DNA of 5,677 bases, from positions 1-5,677 of the forward strand of contig JASLEQ010000736.1 of NCBI GenBank assembly GCA_030151135.1. The letters are read 5' to 3'. The position numbers and the translations under genes are program-made. This document shows positions 5,101 to 5,677 of this stretch, in pieces (within the stretch, counting starts at the first letter, position 1; every line of letters begins with the position of its first letter). Source of the DNA: Candidatus Sulfotelmatobacter sp. (lineage in GTDB: Bacteria; Acidobacteriota; Terriglobia; Terriglobales; SbA1). Below the pieces are notes generated by a model, which was not told where the DNA came from, searched no databases, and worked only from the letters and a program-made list of their open reading frames with translations.

Positions 5101-5677
5101 CTCGGGTGGCACAGGGGCAACCGGGGTGCAACTGGCATTCCGAGCTCCCGTGGCGATCTCAGAATACATTGGCTCGGTATTCGATAACGGTAGTTACAAA
5201 GAGCGGCTGACGGGAAGCGGTAAGACGTTCAATGTTCCGGTAACCATTAATGGAAACCTGACCGTGACCGGGACATGCAATGGCTGTGGCGGAAGCGGCG
5301 GTGGAAGTATGACCTGGCCTGGCTCGGCGGGAATCCCGGTGTACAGCGGATCATCGAGTTGGGGCTCGTCGGTGGCGGCTCCGTCGAGTGCGATCGTTGG
5401 AATATCGGACACGCAGTCACTTACTAATAAGACGGTAGATGGGGTAAGTCCTGGGACATTCGCATATCTCGATGCGACTTCGAGTGTGCAAGGGCAATTG
5501 AATGGGAAGGCGCCGCTGGCGTCCCCGACGTTTACGGGAATCGTATCGGTGCCGGTGATGGGATCGACGCAGTGTCTGCATGTGAATGCGAGCGGCGTGG
5601 TCTCAGGGACGGGATCGGATTGCGGCAGCGGAGGCGGGGCCGCGGGATCGGGAGTGGTGAATAGCGGTGTGGGGTCG
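2117..5677 (+). CDS. Giant exported protein with tail-fibre repeats and beta-helix (3' end missing)
   Basis: 1187 codons are visible with no stop; the gene runs off the right edge. Residues 1-33 form a signal peptide: basic MRDAGRRPMGR, hydrophobic LFCWALMFVITASGF, then a small-residue cleavage region (WASGA). Residues about 41-140 are a beta-rich N-terminal domain (TVTDTVYMADGTPAAGTLIITWP ... EYWIVP). Two phage-tail-fibre-type repeats follow: 168-210 (NGQETISGVKTFSSAPNVPAP ... NKSYVD) and 215-250 (LSTAGGTMAGPIVLAGNPSAP ... KQYVDAV). From about 410 (SSGIQEAINDAG ... IVLLP) to about 700, the pattern suits a right-handed beta-helix of the pectate-lyase or tailspike type, with a small beta module at 509-558. 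More fibre-type sequence lies at 1035-1064 and 1093-1146 (LTNKTVDGVSPGTFAYLDATSSVQGQLNGKAP). Gly-rich Cys-bearing linkers separate the modules. It is probably secreted or surface-displayed, acting in adhesion or polysaccharide binding or cleavage. No catalytic residues can be assigned. No phage structural genes are adjacent, so it is more likely a host protein built from such modules. Architecture confident, function inferred. Confidence 0.85.
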   Translation, partial: MRDAGRRPMGRLFCWALMFVITASGFRLWASGATPDNGAASTTVTDTVYMADGTPAAGTLIITWPAFVTAGGSAIAAGNTSVALGANGALSIALAPNAGASPAGVYYTVVYQLGAGQVRTEYWIVPTSSPANLAAVRTTPGAGLAGQPVSMQYMNSALATKADDVSVVHLNGQETISGVKTFSSAPNVPAPTGDGEVANKSYVDSAVSNVGAGNYLSTAGGTMAGPIVLAGNPSAPLQAAPKQYVDAVSGGKADLIAGVVPSSELGAGTANAGTCLLGNGTWGACGSGGGTGNVSTVPATSQNVVQPAGTQFSTNNLANTRYVTASWNWLQSPSDNLSAPGSNTLHLNPCPLGIDTSNNPNAQYAVYISGSGTAEAAPVTGGNCTAGNAGTITVLTAYGHAGGYSVGSASSGIQEAINDAGPQRASIVLLPAAGSTPNYTVYSTVYLNSRKTMLTGYGALLQCFTRTACLINGNYLGTSGLYNTIAGMEFLPGVNVDGVQIASVAASSGTYTVTTATNHPFVTGDYVIMFYSNSSTTQEGRFKVTVTGANQFTYNVGNATFTAAASYGWAAIEDAAIEDIADYVTVRDIKLATGNNQFFHWGIVIGNDQSFKLDGLTNEGSGAVIRCTQNFCGALVYARGDQGAAPVVTVDHMEASLQCGGNGVRYASGNTLHVMNSVIQGFNQYGVYYAGGLQNVMIGGTYQESSGICANPVYPGSIGANVGILTNNDLTYLGDDPIGGQFPNFPAANSGTQQNNYYVVIHSATRGVLGMFYIGNCLTSGTGNCTTYWPEPNLDGLGAVTYDELRTVGSTAIPPNGAGSYAIATGISGTCSTAGICTNVDAQTGASSYTVPGANNTVKLNFWPGAVVLGTAAHLNINDCGQASGIVSTSYLPAIFCNHSTPGQGGSYTPYWATYREGDSAGNGNGAVGAMLKQAGPASGAAPSGLTGLFGFLSTSALGQTDMLTLAYSNPFLTLATPGYRPSAASNDTAIGFDSSGGTGATGVQLAFRAPVAISEYIGSVFDNGSYKERLTGSGKTFNVPVTINGNLTVTGTCNGCGGSGGGSMTWPGSAGIPVYSGSSSWGSSVAAPSSAIVGISDTQSLTNKTVDGVSPGTFAYLDATSSVQGQLNGKAPLASPTFTGIVSVPVMGSTQCLHVNASGVVSGTGSDCGSGGGAAGSGVVNSGVGS
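2133..2156 (+). terminator. Terminator-like hairpin inside the giant gene's first codons
   Basis: GCCGCCC (2133-2139) pairs perfectly with GGGCGGC (2144-2150) around an AATG loop and is followed by six T (2151-2156), a textbook intrinsic terminator. It lies in codons 6-14, before and into the hydrophobic stretch of the signal peptide. It may terminate transcripts coming from the phosphatase gene, or act as a translation-coupled attenuator for the giant gene. Coding constraint (Arg-Arg-Pro-Met-Gly-Arg-Leu-Phe) could also produce it by chance. Confidence 0.55.
2618..2866 (+). repeat. Two phage-tail-fibre-type protein repeats
   Basis: Residues 168-210 and 215-250 of the giant protein are two diverged copies of one module. 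Each has a Gly-rich opening turn (NGQETISGVKTF or AGGTMAGPIVL), a short strand ending in Pro or Ala residues, and a closing K(S/Q)YVD(S/A)V motif. This layout is typical of trimeric tail-fibre shafts. The copies are similar in protein but not obviously in DNA, so the duplication is old. Confidence 0.65.
5393..5554 (+). repeat. C-terminal tail-fibre-type module
   Basis: Residues 1093-1146 read ISDTQSLTNKTVDGVSP, then AYLDATSSVQGQLNGKAP and SPTFTGIVSVP. This is another common shaft module of phage fibres, in which TNKT..GV is followed by SSVQ.QL..KAP and SPTFTG. It precedes a Cys-Gly linker at 1152-1174 and the window edge, so more modules probably follow. Confidence 0.65.

Noticed and set aside
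2968..5631. Repeats suggesting a CRISPR or insertion sequence
   Set aside because: The shared 12-nt DNA is coding for a Cys-Gly linker. There are no regularly spaced repeats, terminal inverted repeats or transposase.
2117..5677. Reading the window as a prophage because of the tail-fibre repeats
   Set aside because: The fibre-like protein has a signal peptide, the neighbours are a phosphatase and regulators, and no other phage structural, lysis or integration gene is visible.

Overview
The window looks like chromosomal DNA of a soil-type acidobacterium (class Terriglobia or a relative). This is inferred from recalled family resemblance, not from a search. The clues are a moderately GC-rich sequence with G-rich coding strands, a stand-alone sigma-region-4-like protein, a small lysine-headed protein, and a very large exported protein that mixes phage-tail-fibre repeats with a beta-helix. 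All supported genes lie on the + strand. No rRNA, tRNA, transposase or CRISPR array was seen.

Layout: (1) 118-606, a sigma-70 region-4-like helix-turn-helix protein whose frame is open to the left edge. (2) 607-827, an AT-rich intergenic island with several dyads. It contains a strong intrinsic terminator (760-790) placed before, not after, the next gene, so it may carry a short untranslated RNA or an attenuated leader with an anti-Shine-Dalgarno-like motif. (3) 828-1274, a small protein of unknown function with a very basic N-terminus and an acidic C-terminal half. (4) 1287-1330, a long imperfect hairpin that probably ends that transcript. (5) 1555-1998, a compact dual-specificity-type phosphatase with an intact HCxxGxxR loop; an alternative TTG start at 1390 would add 55 residues. 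(6) 2117 to the right edge, a giant exported protein, 1187 codons visible with no stop. It has a signal peptide, an N-terminal beta-rich domain, tail-fibre repeats, a beta-helix-like core and further tail-fibre repeats. The first codons of this gene contain a textbook intrinsic-terminator sequence.

The genes do not form an obvious pathway. Each has its own apparent regulatory boundary, so they look like separate transcription units or a loosely linked set. The observations most worth following are the RNA-like element at about 728-790, the terminator inside the signal-peptide codons, and the modular architecture of the giant protein.
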